Positions 20,679 through 31,655 of a stretch of 64,000 nt of DNA are shown here, one piece after another. The notes under the pieces are model-generated. The model was not told where the DNA came from. It did no database searches and worked only from the letters and a program-made list of their open reading frames with translations. A program made the translations under genes and the position numbers. The stretch is from contig NW_025825179.1 of assembly GCF_002878395.1 (NCBI RefSeq), positions 458,398-522,397 of the forward strand, given 5' to 3'. This DNA is from Capsicum annuum (lineage: Eukaryota; Streptophyta; Magnoliopsida; Solanales; Solanaceae). Positions within the stretch are counted from its first letter, which is position 1. Each line of letters begins with the position of its first letter.

Positions 20679-23600
20679 ATTTGTTGCTTGTCGTTTAAAG
20701 ATAATGTAGAAGTCTTCAAACGAAAATGTTGACGTGTAGCCAATTTTGCTTGACAAAATATTATTTTTAACAAAATTTCAAGTGAACTTCAATTTAGAGT
20801 TGCTATCTTAAAATGTCCTAGTTTAGGGTGAACGAACCCAATGTATACTCAAATTTTATGCCTGTAAAAATTTATTAAACTGAAAAACAATAAATAAATG
20901 AGTAACTAAGCTTTGGGTTTTTTGTTTTTCAAGAAATTCAAAAAAATAACGTGTAGTATTTAACTATTATAAAGATGAATAAATAAAGGCATTGCAGATT
21001 TTAACTAAAGACATACAAAAAAATTCAATCAAAGACGAACATATATTAAAAAAAAAAAGATTTGATTAGAGGACAAACTAATCGAAAATGTCCTATTTTA
21101 GGGTGGACAAACCCAATTTATCCTTGTAAAACTTTAAGAACTAAGGTGGATTTTTTTTCTTTCTTTTTTATATATTTTTTTTTCAAGAAATATAAAAAAG
21201 GCAAAATTTAGTGCTTAACTAATTAAGAAAAAATGGTACAAGCAAAGGTATCATCCAGTGCTTAAATGGTAAAATAAGTGTATTGCGGTTGATGCAGGTT
21301 AAGACAAAGCATGCAGTGCTTAAATGACAAAATAAATGATTGAAATGTGTAAATAAATGAAAAAATAACATGCAGTGTTTAAATTATAAAACAAATGCAT
21401 TGCGATATGTGCAAGAAAAAGTTAAGATGGAATGCGGTGCTTAAATAATAAAATAAATACATTGTGATATTTGCGAGGCATGCAGTGCCTAAATAATAAA
21501 TAAATGCATTGCGATATATGCGTGCAGAGCTTAAATAATAAAATAAATGCATTGTGATATTTGTCAAAAAATGCAAAGATGACATGCAGTGCTTAAACAA
21601 TAACATAAATGCATTGCGATATTTGCGAGACATGCAGTGCTTAAACGATAAAAGAAATGCATTGCGATGTTTGCGAGGCATGCAAGGCATAAAGGTTAAA
21701 ATAAATGCATTGTGATATGTGCGTGCGGTGCTTAAATGCATAGCAATATGCGCCGATAAAGGCAAAATGACATGCAATGCTTAAATGATAAAATAAATGC
21801 ATTGCGATATGTGCCAGAAAATGCCAAGATGGTATGTAGTGCTTAAATGATAAAATAAATGCATTGCGATATTTGCTAGGCGTCCAGTGCGTAAATGATA
21901 AAATAAATGCATTGTGATATATGTGTGCAGTGCTTAAGTGCATAGCAATATGTGCCGATAAAGACAAAGATGACATGCAGTGTTTAAATGATAAAATAAA
22001 TGCATTGTGATGCGTGCAGATAAAGGCAAAGATAATATGCAGTGCTTAAATGCATTGCAATGCGTGTAGATAAAGATAAAGATAGCATGCAGTGCTTAAA
22101 TGATAAAATAAATAAATGCGTTGCGGTGCGTGCAAGTAAAGACAAGAATAAAATGCAGTGCTTAAATGATAAAATAAATATATTACGATGCGTGTAAGTA
22201 AAGGCAAAAATAACATGTGGGTGCTTAAATGCATTACGATGCATACAGATAAAGATAGCATGCAGTGCTTAAATGATAAAATAAATGCATTGTAATGTAT
22301 GCAGATAAAGAAAAAGATAGCATGCGGTGCTTAAAATAAATAAATGCATTGTGATGCGTGCAGATAAAGACAAAGATAGCATGGTGGTTCTTAGATGATA
22401 AAATAAATACATGTAGAAATATGCGAATAAAGACAAAGACAAAATGCAGTGCTTAAATGATAAAATAAATGCAGTGCGATGCGTGCAAATAAACACAAAA
22501 ATAAAATGCATTGTGATATATGCAGGCAAAGACAAAAACAATACAACGGTTAAATAATATAAAATAAATGCATTATGAGAGGTGCAAATAAAGACAAAGA
22601 GAGCATGTAATGCTTAAAATAAATATATTATGATGTGTGTAAGTAAAGGCAACGATAACATGCAGTGCAAAAGAAATAAATACACTGCGATACGTGCAAG
22701 TAAAGGCAAGAAAACATAACTATTTAATTGAAGAAAAACGTGCATAATTGCCTTATTTGAGGATAAATTATCTCAATTATTCTACTTTAGGGTGGATAAA
22801 TCATTATAAAAATAATTATTGAGCAAAGAATTATTTGAGAATGAAAATGTTCATATAATTTCGATGCTGCTTTCAAAAATTGCCCCAGCATCAAGCTGTA
22901 AGATGTTGGAGAATGCAAGATAGTATACTTGATGGAGAGAAAGAATTATTGTAGTTCAAAATGAGAATAATAGGATAAAATTTTTAGGCGATTTTCAAAA
23001 TTTTCCCCAATGTATGATTTATGCTGATATTTCTTGTTCTAAGGAAACTAAAAAAATAATTTTGCTATTACAGATTGAAAAGATGCATAACGTCTTCGAT
23101 TGCTTATGGCGACTAATGCTGATTGCTGTTTCCGATTGCCTACGAATACTAACTCCCTCAATTAGTGAGGTGACTGAAATCTAATAGCCTCTCGAAATGT
23201 AAACAATACTAAAATTGAGCGCTTAACTGAAAAATAAAATGTTGGTATTTAAAGGTATGTGCTTGAAAAAAAAAGTTAAATGTCCGTATTTCAAAACTGT
23301 GCGCCTCGCATGAAAAGTAAAAAATGCATGTATGTAAAAATAGATACCTCGAATGAAAGGTAAAAAAACAATATATTCGTATATGAAAGTGAATGTCTTG
23401 GAAAAAAAAAAGAAATAAAATTTTCTTGATAAAAAATGCTGAAAGACGAAGAAGACACGATCATGTCTTGACTTTATTTGGTACTAATAATTAATAGTGT
23501 GCAAAAAAATTCTCCCATCTCCTTCCCAGCTAACCGAGATCGACTTCAAGGTAACTCATATAGTTTCAAGTGGTACCTCAGACACGCCTAAATATGGACA

Positions 23601-25975
23601 AGATTTTTTGTCTTGCTTCAAACAAATGTTTCTAATTATGCTTATCCTTATGCTACAAGTTCCCTCTTCAGAAAGAAAGTCCCAGTTAGCACATATTTGA
23701 GTAATTTTCTTTGGAATTTAGGGACATATAGAGAAATACACTCATAATCAGAAAGGAATTCAATGCATACAATTGTGGTACCATAGGCTTGATCTTCATG
23801 TAAGTATCCACTAATGTGAAAACACTTGAAATAGGATCTCGTAGGACTTGATATCGGCTTGTAATGCAGGCTCAGGGATGGATAGGATAATATTTGGGAT
23901 AAAAGTGACTAATTCATTAATGAGCATTGCACTGCATTTGTGCTTTCAACATTTATTGTGCTTTGACGCGTGATTTTCATTGTTGTGATTTGTTGCCCCT
24001 TGTTTTGTATTTGCTTCGACTTCTTTTGAATTTTGTACTGAAGTTTTCTCCTTTTTTTCAACAAACTATATTTTTTTTTGTTTTTTTTCTTTTCTCATTT
24101 TTTGGGGTTTTGCTCCTTTGAAGTCTTTTTTTAATTATGTTCATCTGGGACAATATATCCTTTGCATTTTGTGTCTTTGATCTTGAATCTTCATCCACAA
24201 TTTGCACATATTTAGTACGCTTAAGAAGGTAGGGCCAAGAGAGGATAGTGCATGTAAGCACTCAAAAAGGTATAGACTCAAATGCGATTTTCCAAAGAAA
24301 AGATTTAGGCTCAAAAGAAGGAATACTAGGGATTAAATGTCATTTGGTGGGTTGTGAAAGACATAATCGGGTCAAAGAAGGAGTACGGTCCTTTCCTAAA
24401 CCAAGTGCAACTTAGAATTTTTCCCCAACAGATATTAAGGTCAAGTTCTAGATCAACAATATAATGCAATGAATTAAACTAAAGCTCACCAAACATGCAC
24501 ATGACACTATAAGGTTGGCTTCGTTCTTGTCTTAGATATGCAAGAGAATTTTTTCAAGCATTACTCAAGTGTGATAAAAGGTACCAAAGAACCTATAGTT
24601 TACCATAAAGTCGATCCTTTTCATCATATCAATTTGTTCTTTACCATGCACGCTCCTAACTGTATTGGTATCAATCAAGTCAAAATTACTTTTTTTAGTT
24701 AAAAAAAAATGAGACCGAACCCAAAATAAGAGTTGTATACGTATCTCGTGAAAACAAAAATCAGGTGTGCGCAGTTCAGGCAAATTTGTAAATTTGAATA
24801 TGGCATGCATGGTTGTAAAAAAATGAAAACAATGTGAAAGATGATTAGGAAAGAATTGCTTTTAACATCAAAATTATTCTGATCAAATGATCGACAGAAT
24901 GGATGTCAAGCATGGAGAGAATTTTGATACAACTTTAGTATGCTGATTAGATTGAGAAAGTCAGACATTGAAAGAATTATGACATTATTTTGCCACTGTT
25001 GGCAAGATTATTATTACTGAAAAAATGTTGAAACCTTGATTTTGAAAGTGAGGATCGATATGCCATAAATTTAATGGTTTACGACGTTCGAAAAAAATTT
25101 AGGCATTCTCGAATCAAAATTGAGTGAGGAACTGAAGATAGGCCGGCTAGGAACTAATGCAATTGGGATTTGGATTTGAAGAGTTATTGATTTGGCGCTC
25201 TTGCAGAATTTTGGAGAGTGTTTTTGAACTGTTTCAAAAAATTTACCCCAGTTTTGAATACCAGAGAAATCATTTTGAAACAGTGAAGAGACCAAACCCA
25301 AATGAGGGTTCCCTACGTATCTTGTCAGGACAATAATCAGGTCACAATGTAGTTTAAACCTGTACACAGCTATCGACGATGCTGCTAAGGTTCATCTTTT
25401 AACTGATCCGCACTGCAAATAAAAAGGTTAGATTACACATTCTCACTAAAGTATAACCAATTGACAACAAATAGGCACACTTATTCTTCAAATATGTACA
25501 GAAACTATGATAATGTGTCACTTGGGTCGTAAATTCTTCGAACATTTGGATAAAACTGACTAACAATGCATGTACCTAAAAAGGTGCTCTTGTAGCTCTA
25601 TTCTATGCTGACTAAGAGTAGGTAGACACAAACTTGAATTTTCTATATAAGAAAGCACGTAGTCCCATGGCAATAAAACTCTGGCTCACCCCACGTATGC
25701 GCCGACTCTCTAAAATAAGGTGATTTGAAAGAATTTTGAAAAAGTACAATGTACAATCCGTGTGTACAATGTGTGTGAGTGTCAATATTTCGAAGTGGAG
25801 GAAATATGAATGAAATGTCAATTTATATAAAGCGATAAACAAATAAAAAATCTATACAAAATAATAACAAATAAATAATTTTCGTTATACAAACAAGATA
25901 AATCAAGACAACTACATAACATTGTATAAAAAAATATAAATAGTTACCTAAGTCTGTAATGGTTAAAACTTGATT
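20679..25975 (-). other. Internal region of the Tat/Ogre-like element, no coding sequence found
   Basis: On the minus strand this runs from the primer site (25994) to the 3' LTR (20678). I found no Gag, protease, reverse transcriptase, RNase H or integrase motif in any frame. The open frames (for example 25367-25071 and 24261-24058) are short and featureless. Two related modules near 24711-24785 and 25288-25360 share ACCRAACCCAAA, TACGTATCTYGT and ATCAGGT, so the leader contains a duplicated block. A tandem array fills 21240-22720. Classical purine-rich sequence before the 3' LTR is not obvious. Confidence 0.7.
21240..22720. repeat. Tandem array with 50-62 bp units in the 3' UTR of the Tat/Ogre-like element
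   Basis: About 25 degenerate units built around CAGTGCTTAAATGATAAAAT, AAATGCATTGCGATATGTGC and (G)ATAAAGGCAAAGAT. Some units lack the last block, giving lengths of about 50 or 62 bp. The array is about 0.6 kb from the 3' LTR. Because few units contain stop codons on the minus strand, long His/Leu/Ser-rich open frames appear (such as 21777-21379 and 22541-22269). They follow the repeat period and are not genes. Confidence 0.88.
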
Positions 25976-25976
25976 C

Positions 25977-25994
25977 TCTCCAGCGGAGTCGCCA
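25977..25994 (-). promoter_or_regulatory. Primer binding site, tRNA-Arg-like
   Basis: On the minus strand TGGCGACTCCGCTGGAGA starts 3 nt after the 5' LTR end. This resembles the tRNA-Arg-type primer site known from Tat/Ogre elements. It fixes the element's orientation as minus. Confidence 0.75.
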
Positions 25995-26062
25995 AACTGT
26001 CATACTCGATTTTTACCCAAGGTTAAAATGAACACAACATTATGGACTCTAAACAAAATTAA

Positions 26063-27369
26063 GGAAAAATGGTTCAGTGGACCCGTGTACTAGGTCAGTT
26101 TTGTAAGTTGGACACTTCTACTTAGATGTTTGTCATCTGGACCCTTGAACCCATTAAAAAGCAACATTTTAAATACTTTTTTGGTGAGTGTAATACACTC
26201 TCTCCACGTCAGCTTCCACGTTATTTTTATTTTTAAATATAAAAAATATAAAATATTAAAATAAATAAATAAATAATTAAATTAATAAATAAATAAACTC
26301 CTCCCCCCTTCTTCTATCTTCCCTATTTTTTGATTTGCGTTTCTTCTTCTTATTTTTCTTATGGTTCTCCCTCCTCTTCTCCTGCTTCTTTTCCTTCATT
26401 ATTTTAATCTTCTTATTCTTCTCACTCTTTGAAAAAATTGAAAAGAAACGCTCAAAGCACTAAGAATCCAAAAAAAAGCACTATTTTTTCTTTTGTTGCA
26501 TAATTTCTGGCAATTCTTGAAGCTTTTCGTTCACCTGTTTGTCTGGTTTAAGCTTTGGTTGTTGTTGAAGATGATGATGATCTTCGGATTACTCAATTTG
26601 TAGCAACTGGTGATTAGATTTTTGTTGTTTGATTGAAAAAATTGAGAAGTGAGAATCGAAGAAGAAAGATTCTTGTTATTTGTTTGAAAAAATTGAGAAG
26701 TGAGAATCGAAGAAGAAAGAAAATCACGTTATTTGTTTGTTTGTTTCTTGTTGATTCTTTATCTCCATCTTCTGATTCTTGTTAGTTGTGTTGATTTATT
26801 TGGAAAAAAATTTCTCAAAGTTCTATTCGATTGTATTGATTTGTTTCTTTTTATGTTGTGTGAATTATTGTACTTTAGGCTTGAAAAGTTGCACTTTGCA
26901 ATTGCAATTGTGATTTTACAATGGCCATGACAGCCGGTGAGGGTGGGGGACTGGTGGACGACGGTGGGGTGGGGTGGGGTGGGGGTTGGATGGGGCTGGG
27001 GTGGGGGGAGGGGGGGGGGGGGGGTTCTGGGTGGCTTTTTTATATTTTATTTTTAAATTTTTTATTTTTTAATTTTTTAAAATATTTTTAAATTAAAAAA
27101 CTAAAAAAAAAAGTTTTAATCCTTTTTTTATTTTTTAATTATTTTAATATAAAATTGATCAAAAATTAACCCACACTCGCACTCCAAGCAAGTGACTACA
27201 CTCTCCAAGTCCCAATCAGTATTTTAATGCCACATAGGCAAAGTCAACGGTCAAAAAGTTTGAAATATTATTTTTTAGTGGGTTCAAGGATCCAAATGAC
27301 AAACATGTGAGTAAAAGTGTCCAACTTACAAAATCGACATAGTACAGGGGTCCAGAAGGTCATTTTGCC
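26063..27369. mobile_element. 1.3 kb TIR element (MULE-like MITE) with a G-rich interior
   Basis: Both ends read inward as GGMAAAATGRYC...TGGACCCSTGTACTA followed by TTTGTAAGTTGGACACTT. The TIRs extend about 110 bp. Flanks CAAAATTAA (26054-26062) and AAGAATTAA (27370-27378) resemble a degenerate 9-bp target duplication, the MULE size. The other LTR has the uninterrupted target at 16721-16731. The interior holds a pyrimidine-rich stretch (26300-26420), a duplicated GAAAAAATTGAGAAGTGAGA block (26635 and 26688), a 76-codon frame (26700-26930) that I do not recognise, and a G-rich tract. The superfamily is inferred from the TIR length and target duplication only. Confidence 0.65.
26935..27035 (+). 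other. G-rich tract with strong G-quadruplex potential
   Basis: About 100 bp with repeated GGGG runs separated by 1-4 nt (GGTGGGGTGGGGTGGGGTGG) ending in a run of about 16 G. From ATG 26927 it reads as a short Gly/Trp-rich frame, which is low complexity. The homopolymer length may be affected by sequencing error. Confidence 0.85.
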
Positions 27370-28650
27370 AAGAATTAATTTATACAGAGTTGCCACCTAA
27401 TTTTAAGAAAAAATAGAAAACCTATTCATTTATCTAAATCAATTTTAATATAAATATTAATGGCCTAAATTTGCCTAAACGCGTGGTAACGATTGTATGA
27501 ATAATGAATATCCCCGCCCAACGCCTCAAAAATAAAGATTTCTCTTTCACTAATATCTGTACAATGATAAGAATAAAAGAACTACAAGTACAAAAAATTC
27601 AAGATCTTCTTTGAATATCATTCCCGACGAGTATTCCCAAAAACCTGTACACACTTGTAATAAAAATATTAGTAACAAATAAATAATTATAAAAAGGCAT
27701 GTGCACGTATATGTACTTAAAAAATATAAATTTTATTAAAAAGCGGGTTAATATAAAATTTTCAAAAAAATTAGTATAAAAATTTCATCATTGCCCAAAT
27801 TTATTTATTTTATTACATATTTATATACGTAATATCCATCTTTTATTTATACAGGCCTCAAAAATCGATGAAAAATTTCTTTATCAGCCAAATATTAATT
27901 AACAGTAAATATTAAAGCGAGATTAGTGACAGTACGAAAAATAGCATCTACCCAAATGTTCAAAAATAACAAATAAATTAGCAAATCAAAAATAAAAAAG
28001 TAACCTACAATAAACACTTAACAGAAAAATATTAATGTCACATTAAATACAAAAAAAAAAAAAAACTTAACCACCATGAACACTGAATCAACCCCACAGA
28101 GAGTAACATTTAATAGGTTGATAATATCAAATCCAAATAGAAGGCCCCAAAATGTCAATTAAGTATTAGTTCAGTTAGTACTAACGTCGGAAATAATAAA
28201 AAATGAGAACAAACCAACAAAGTAAACAAAAATATAACAAATCAGTGAAGTAAAAAAAATACAACAAATCAGTAAAGATTAATATTTCTTTCTTTTACAA
28301 AATTTAGTTCACCAGTAGAGAAAACTGGTCAAATAAATTCAAAAAAATAATAATATAATAAGAGAAAAATCAATAAGCAATGCTAAAGTAATAAACAGTA
28401 AAACCAATGTTCAAACATATATACGAAAAGGGAAAAGTGGAAGAAAGGCCACCAAAACTGGCCAGATCTGTCGGTTTGTTGCCGGGGGTTTCGCCGAAAA
28501 TGTTAAAAAAGAGGGTGACGCCAGTGGTTTGGGCTGGAGCTCGCTGGAGATGGAGGAAGAGGAGAGAGGGGTGTGATGGTGCGGTTATGGTTGCTGGTTC
28601 GTTTTGGCGGCGGTGGTGGCTGAAAGCACAAGGTTTGTTGGTGGTTGGCT

Positions 28651-28997
28651 CAGTGGCTGAGCCAGACTTTTAGTTAAGGGTATTCATATTTTTTTTTGGG
28701 CAAAGAACTGTTGGTGTTGATGCACCGCTAGACTTTTAGTTAAGGGTATTCATATTTTTTCTTAGGCAAAGAACTGTTGGTGTTGATGCACTGCTGCACC
28801 TGTCAAGGTTTGAACCCGAGTTATTGATGCGGAAGTGCATACTCTTGACCACTGAACTATGCTTCTCTAGCTTGTCAAGGGTGTGGAACAACATGTATAT
28901 AACTATAAATATCTCTATTTAACCTATATACTCGAAATTTTTTTCCGACGAAGGGTGTTTATCTGACCACCCTTCGTTGGCTATGACTCCACCACTG
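28651..28997. mobile_element. hAT-like MITE carrying a tRNA-like segment
   Basis: Ends are CAGTGGCTGAGCCA and, reversed, CAGTGGTGGAGTCA, the CAGTGG-type terminus common in plant hAT MITEs. Flanks GGTTGGCT and AATTGGCC agree at 5 of 8 positions. The matching site in the other LTR (near 19745) is empty. Inside, a unit of about 68 bp (AGACTTTTAGTTAAGGGTAT ... TTGATGCAC) is tandemly duplicated. On the minus strand, TTCAGTGGTCAAGAG and GGGTTCAAACCTT (28870-28805) resemble tRNA A and B boxes. Confidence 0.6.
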
Positions 28998-29712
28998 AAT
29001 TGGCCGCGAGGAAAAGGCGTAAGGGTGGCACCAGTAGTACTGGTGGCTGGAATGGGGTCGCCAGCGGTGGAATTTTCTTAGAGAGAGTGAGAGCAAAAAA
29101 TGGAGGAGCGGTTGGTGTATTTTGTATATTTTTTTATTAAGGAAAAATAAATGGACCCCTCATTTATTTATAATAAAAAGGAAATATTCACTTTATCCAA
29201 AAAATAAAAAGCTAGCTCCATTTGTTTCCTTAACGCTTGTTTTAGTCTGAGAGTTATTGACCAAAAGATTTTCCACCATTTTAATTAATAGATCAAAATT
29301 TTTTATCCAATGAATTAAAACTCGAACCAGTCATCTCAAGTGTCAACTTTTTAAAAGTGACGAGATCTTGAATTGATTGATTTACTGCTCTGTGTATTAA
29401 AATAATTAAATCGACTCATAACGTACAAAATAGTAAATTCCAATGTATAAATACAAAAAAATATAAACTACAAATAAAAAATATAATTATCTTAAAAAAT
29501 ATCTTATGCTATGAAATTAAAGATAATTATCAATAAATTATATAAAATTAAAATATGACAATACTGAGTAAAAATTCTAAAATAATGATGATTATCAATA
29601 ATTTATTAACAATTGCAAAAAAATGTGAAAAATTGCATATTGTGCCATTTAACGATCAGGGAGCCTAAATGCGTTAATTTTAAGTATGGAGAGCCAAAAT
29701 TGGGTGTCAACA

Positions 29713-31655
29713 AACCCTAGTCATTTTCAGGTACTTAATTATGTGCTTAATCACAGTCCAATGTTCTTGCCCAGAATTAGACTGAAATTTGCTAACCATG
29801 TCTACCGCAAAGCAAATATAAAGTCTAGTGCACAACATAGTATACATACGATTCCCTATAATAGAAGCATAAGGGACTACCTTCATTCTCTCTATCTCAT
29901 CTGTCTTTTTTGGCAATTGATCCTTTGATAGAGCAATTCCATGCCTAAAAGAAAGGAATTCCTTTATAAAATTTTGCATGCTAAACCTTGCAAGAATAGT
30001 ATCAATATAAAGTATGTGACATATGCCTAATATCATTTGGTTGTGATCTCGCCTGAGCTTGATCCCAAGGATATGAGTCGCTTCTTCCAAGTCTTTCATA
30101 TTAAAATGCAAGGATAACCACTCCTTAACATCATGCTCATATTATTTCCTATGAATAAGATGTCATCTACATACAAAATAAAAAATGCTACTATCTCCGT
30201 TAAATTTTTTAATAGACTCATGATTCGTTTTCACATTGAACAAAATTAAAAGTCTTTGTCGAATTGTCAAAATAAGTATTTCATGCAATAGATGTTTGTT
30301 TCGAGCCATAGATGAAATTCTTAAGTTTACAAAACTTATGTTCATTACCACTTTTCATAAAACCTTAGGGTTTTCCATATAAATGCACTCATCAAGACTT
30401 TCATTTAGAAAAGTCGTCTTGACATCCATTTGTCAAATCTCATAATCATAATGAGCAACAATGGGTAAGAGAATCCTAATGGGTTTAACCATAGCTACCG
30501 ACAAAAAGGTGTTTTCATAGTCAATTTCTTCTTTTTGAGTAAACCCTTTCACAATAAGCCTAGCCTTAAAAGTTTGTATTTTTTTTCGCACCTCTCTTAT
30601 TCTTATAGATCCATCTACAATCCCACAGGTGGCTCAACAAATTTTCAGACTTGATTGAAATACATAAACTCCATTGCAGGTATCATAACAGCAATCCACA
30701 TCATAGTATCTTTGTCATGTAGTGCTTCGGCGTAATTAAATGCACTCATCAAGACTTTCATTTAGAAAAGTCGTCTTGACATTAATTTGTAAAATCTCAT
30801 AATTATAATGAGCAATAATGGATAAGAGAATCCTAATGGATTTAAGCAAGCTACCGGCGAAAATGTTTTTTCATAGTCAATTCCTTCTTTTTGAGTAAAC
30901 CCTTTCGCAACAAGCCTAGCCTTAAAAGTTTACACTTTTTCATTCATACCCTTTTTTTACTTATAGATCCATCTACAACCAATGAGATCGACTCCCGCAG
31001 GTAGCTCTATGAAAGTCCAAACTTGATTGAAATACATAAAATCAATTTCAGATATCATAACAACAATCCACATCTTAGCATCTTTGTCATATAGTGCTTC
31101 AACATAATTAATGGATTATATATTAGGCTTCTCAGGCATTCTATTATACCATTCTTCCAAGAATGCAAATCGTAAAGGTTTTCTAATAATTCTCCCATTA
31201 TGATGACTAGTCAGTACAGGATCTGCTACATCTGAAACTAAATTCTGAACACTCTGAATGTCTTCTGCACTATGGCAGATTGCTTGACATTTTTTTGAAC
31301 GTTTTTCTCCACACTTGCAGGTTGCTCGACGTTACTCTCTCTACTTTGCGGTAGCGTGATGTCAAGTGTTTACTCTTGTGCAACCTCTTGCCTATTGACA
31401 TTTCTCGCACTATGTGGATACAACGGTATGCCAATAAAGATTTTCAAAATATATTCTTGTCTTTCATTCTTCGTTATTCTATTGTTCAATTCCTATAAAA
31501 TTATTTTACTTCTAGAAACGTCGTTCATTAAATAATCCTCTTCAAGAAATATGATATTTATGGAAACAATTATCTTCTGTTCTTTAGGAAAATAAAATAA
31601 ACCCCCTTTTATCCCCTTTAGATATCCAATAAAACACATACTTTTGTCTTAGATT
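29713..31655 (-). pseudogene. Copia A polyprotein, reverse transcriptase and upstream part
   Basis: Reading the minus strand from right to left: an integrase C-terminal or linker region (about 31650-31150: YFPKEQKIIVSINIIFLEED), the N-terminal part of reverse transcriptase ([22 protein letters not shown] near 30400), YVDDILFIGNN (30175-30145) and the C-terminal part MKDLEEATHILGIKLRRDHN through YASIIGNRMYTMLCTRLYIC and HWTVIKHIIKYLKMTR to 29713. Several frameshifts and stops are present, and the first part of reverse transcriptase is duplicated (30384-31107). The frame is cut at 29712 by the Tat/Ogre-like insertion and continues into RNase H at 16661. The element is truncated near 31655, so gag and most of integrase are missing. 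Confidence 0.88.
30384..31107. repeat. Tandem duplication of about 355 bp within the copia A reverse transcriptase
   Basis: 30384-30738 and 30739-31107 both run from ATGCACTCATCAAGACTTTC through AAAGTCGTCTTGACAT and AGCCTAGCCTTAAAAGTTT to TAGTGCTTCRRCRTAATTAA. Copies differ by substitutions and small indels (roughly 10% by eye), so the duplication is old. It alone would disrupt the polymerase fold. Confidence 0.85.

Larger units (their letters stand above)
16667..29712 (-). mobile_element. Non-autonomous Tat/Ogre-like LTR retrotransposon, 13 kb, inserted in copia A
   Basis: Two long LTRs begin TGTTGACAC and end GTATGACA on the minus strand. 5-bp target copies flank the element: AATCC at 16662-16666 and AACCC at 29713-29717 (4 of 5 identical). 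Just inside the right-hand LTR is a tRNA-Arg-like primer site, so the 5' end is at 29712. The internal 5.3 kb has no gag, protease, reverse transcriptase or integrase, but carries a 1.4 kb tandem array next to the 3' LTR. Family knowledge: Tat/Ogre elements have very long LTRs, a tRNA-Arg primer site and a repeat-rich 3' UTR. The lack of coding sequence means it would have moved in trans, or lost its genes after insertion. The LTR phrases GCTAGGCACCC and TACGTATCTYGT-type leader modules also suit this lineage. Confidence 0.82.
25998..29712 (-). repeat. 5' LTR of the Tat/Ogre-like element (3.7 kb)
   Basis: Plus-strand ends are TGTCATACTCG (25998) and GTGTCAACA (29712). It contains a 1.3 kb TIR element (26063-27369) and a 0.35 kb MITE (28651-28997), which leaves about 2.06 kb of LTR sequence proper. 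It lacks about 1.85 kb present in the other LTR, most of which is the nested TIR element there. Confidence 0.85.

Noticed and set aside
21379..22541. Several minus-strand open frames of 70-132 codons
   Set aside because: They follow the tandem repeat and encode periodic His/Leu/Ser-rich strings that change frame with unit length. They are by-products of a stop-poor repeat.
28805..28870. A genuine tRNA gene on the minus strand
   Set aside because: A- and B-box-like motifs are present but the acceptor stem and anticodon arm do not form; more likely SINE-derived sequence in a MITE.
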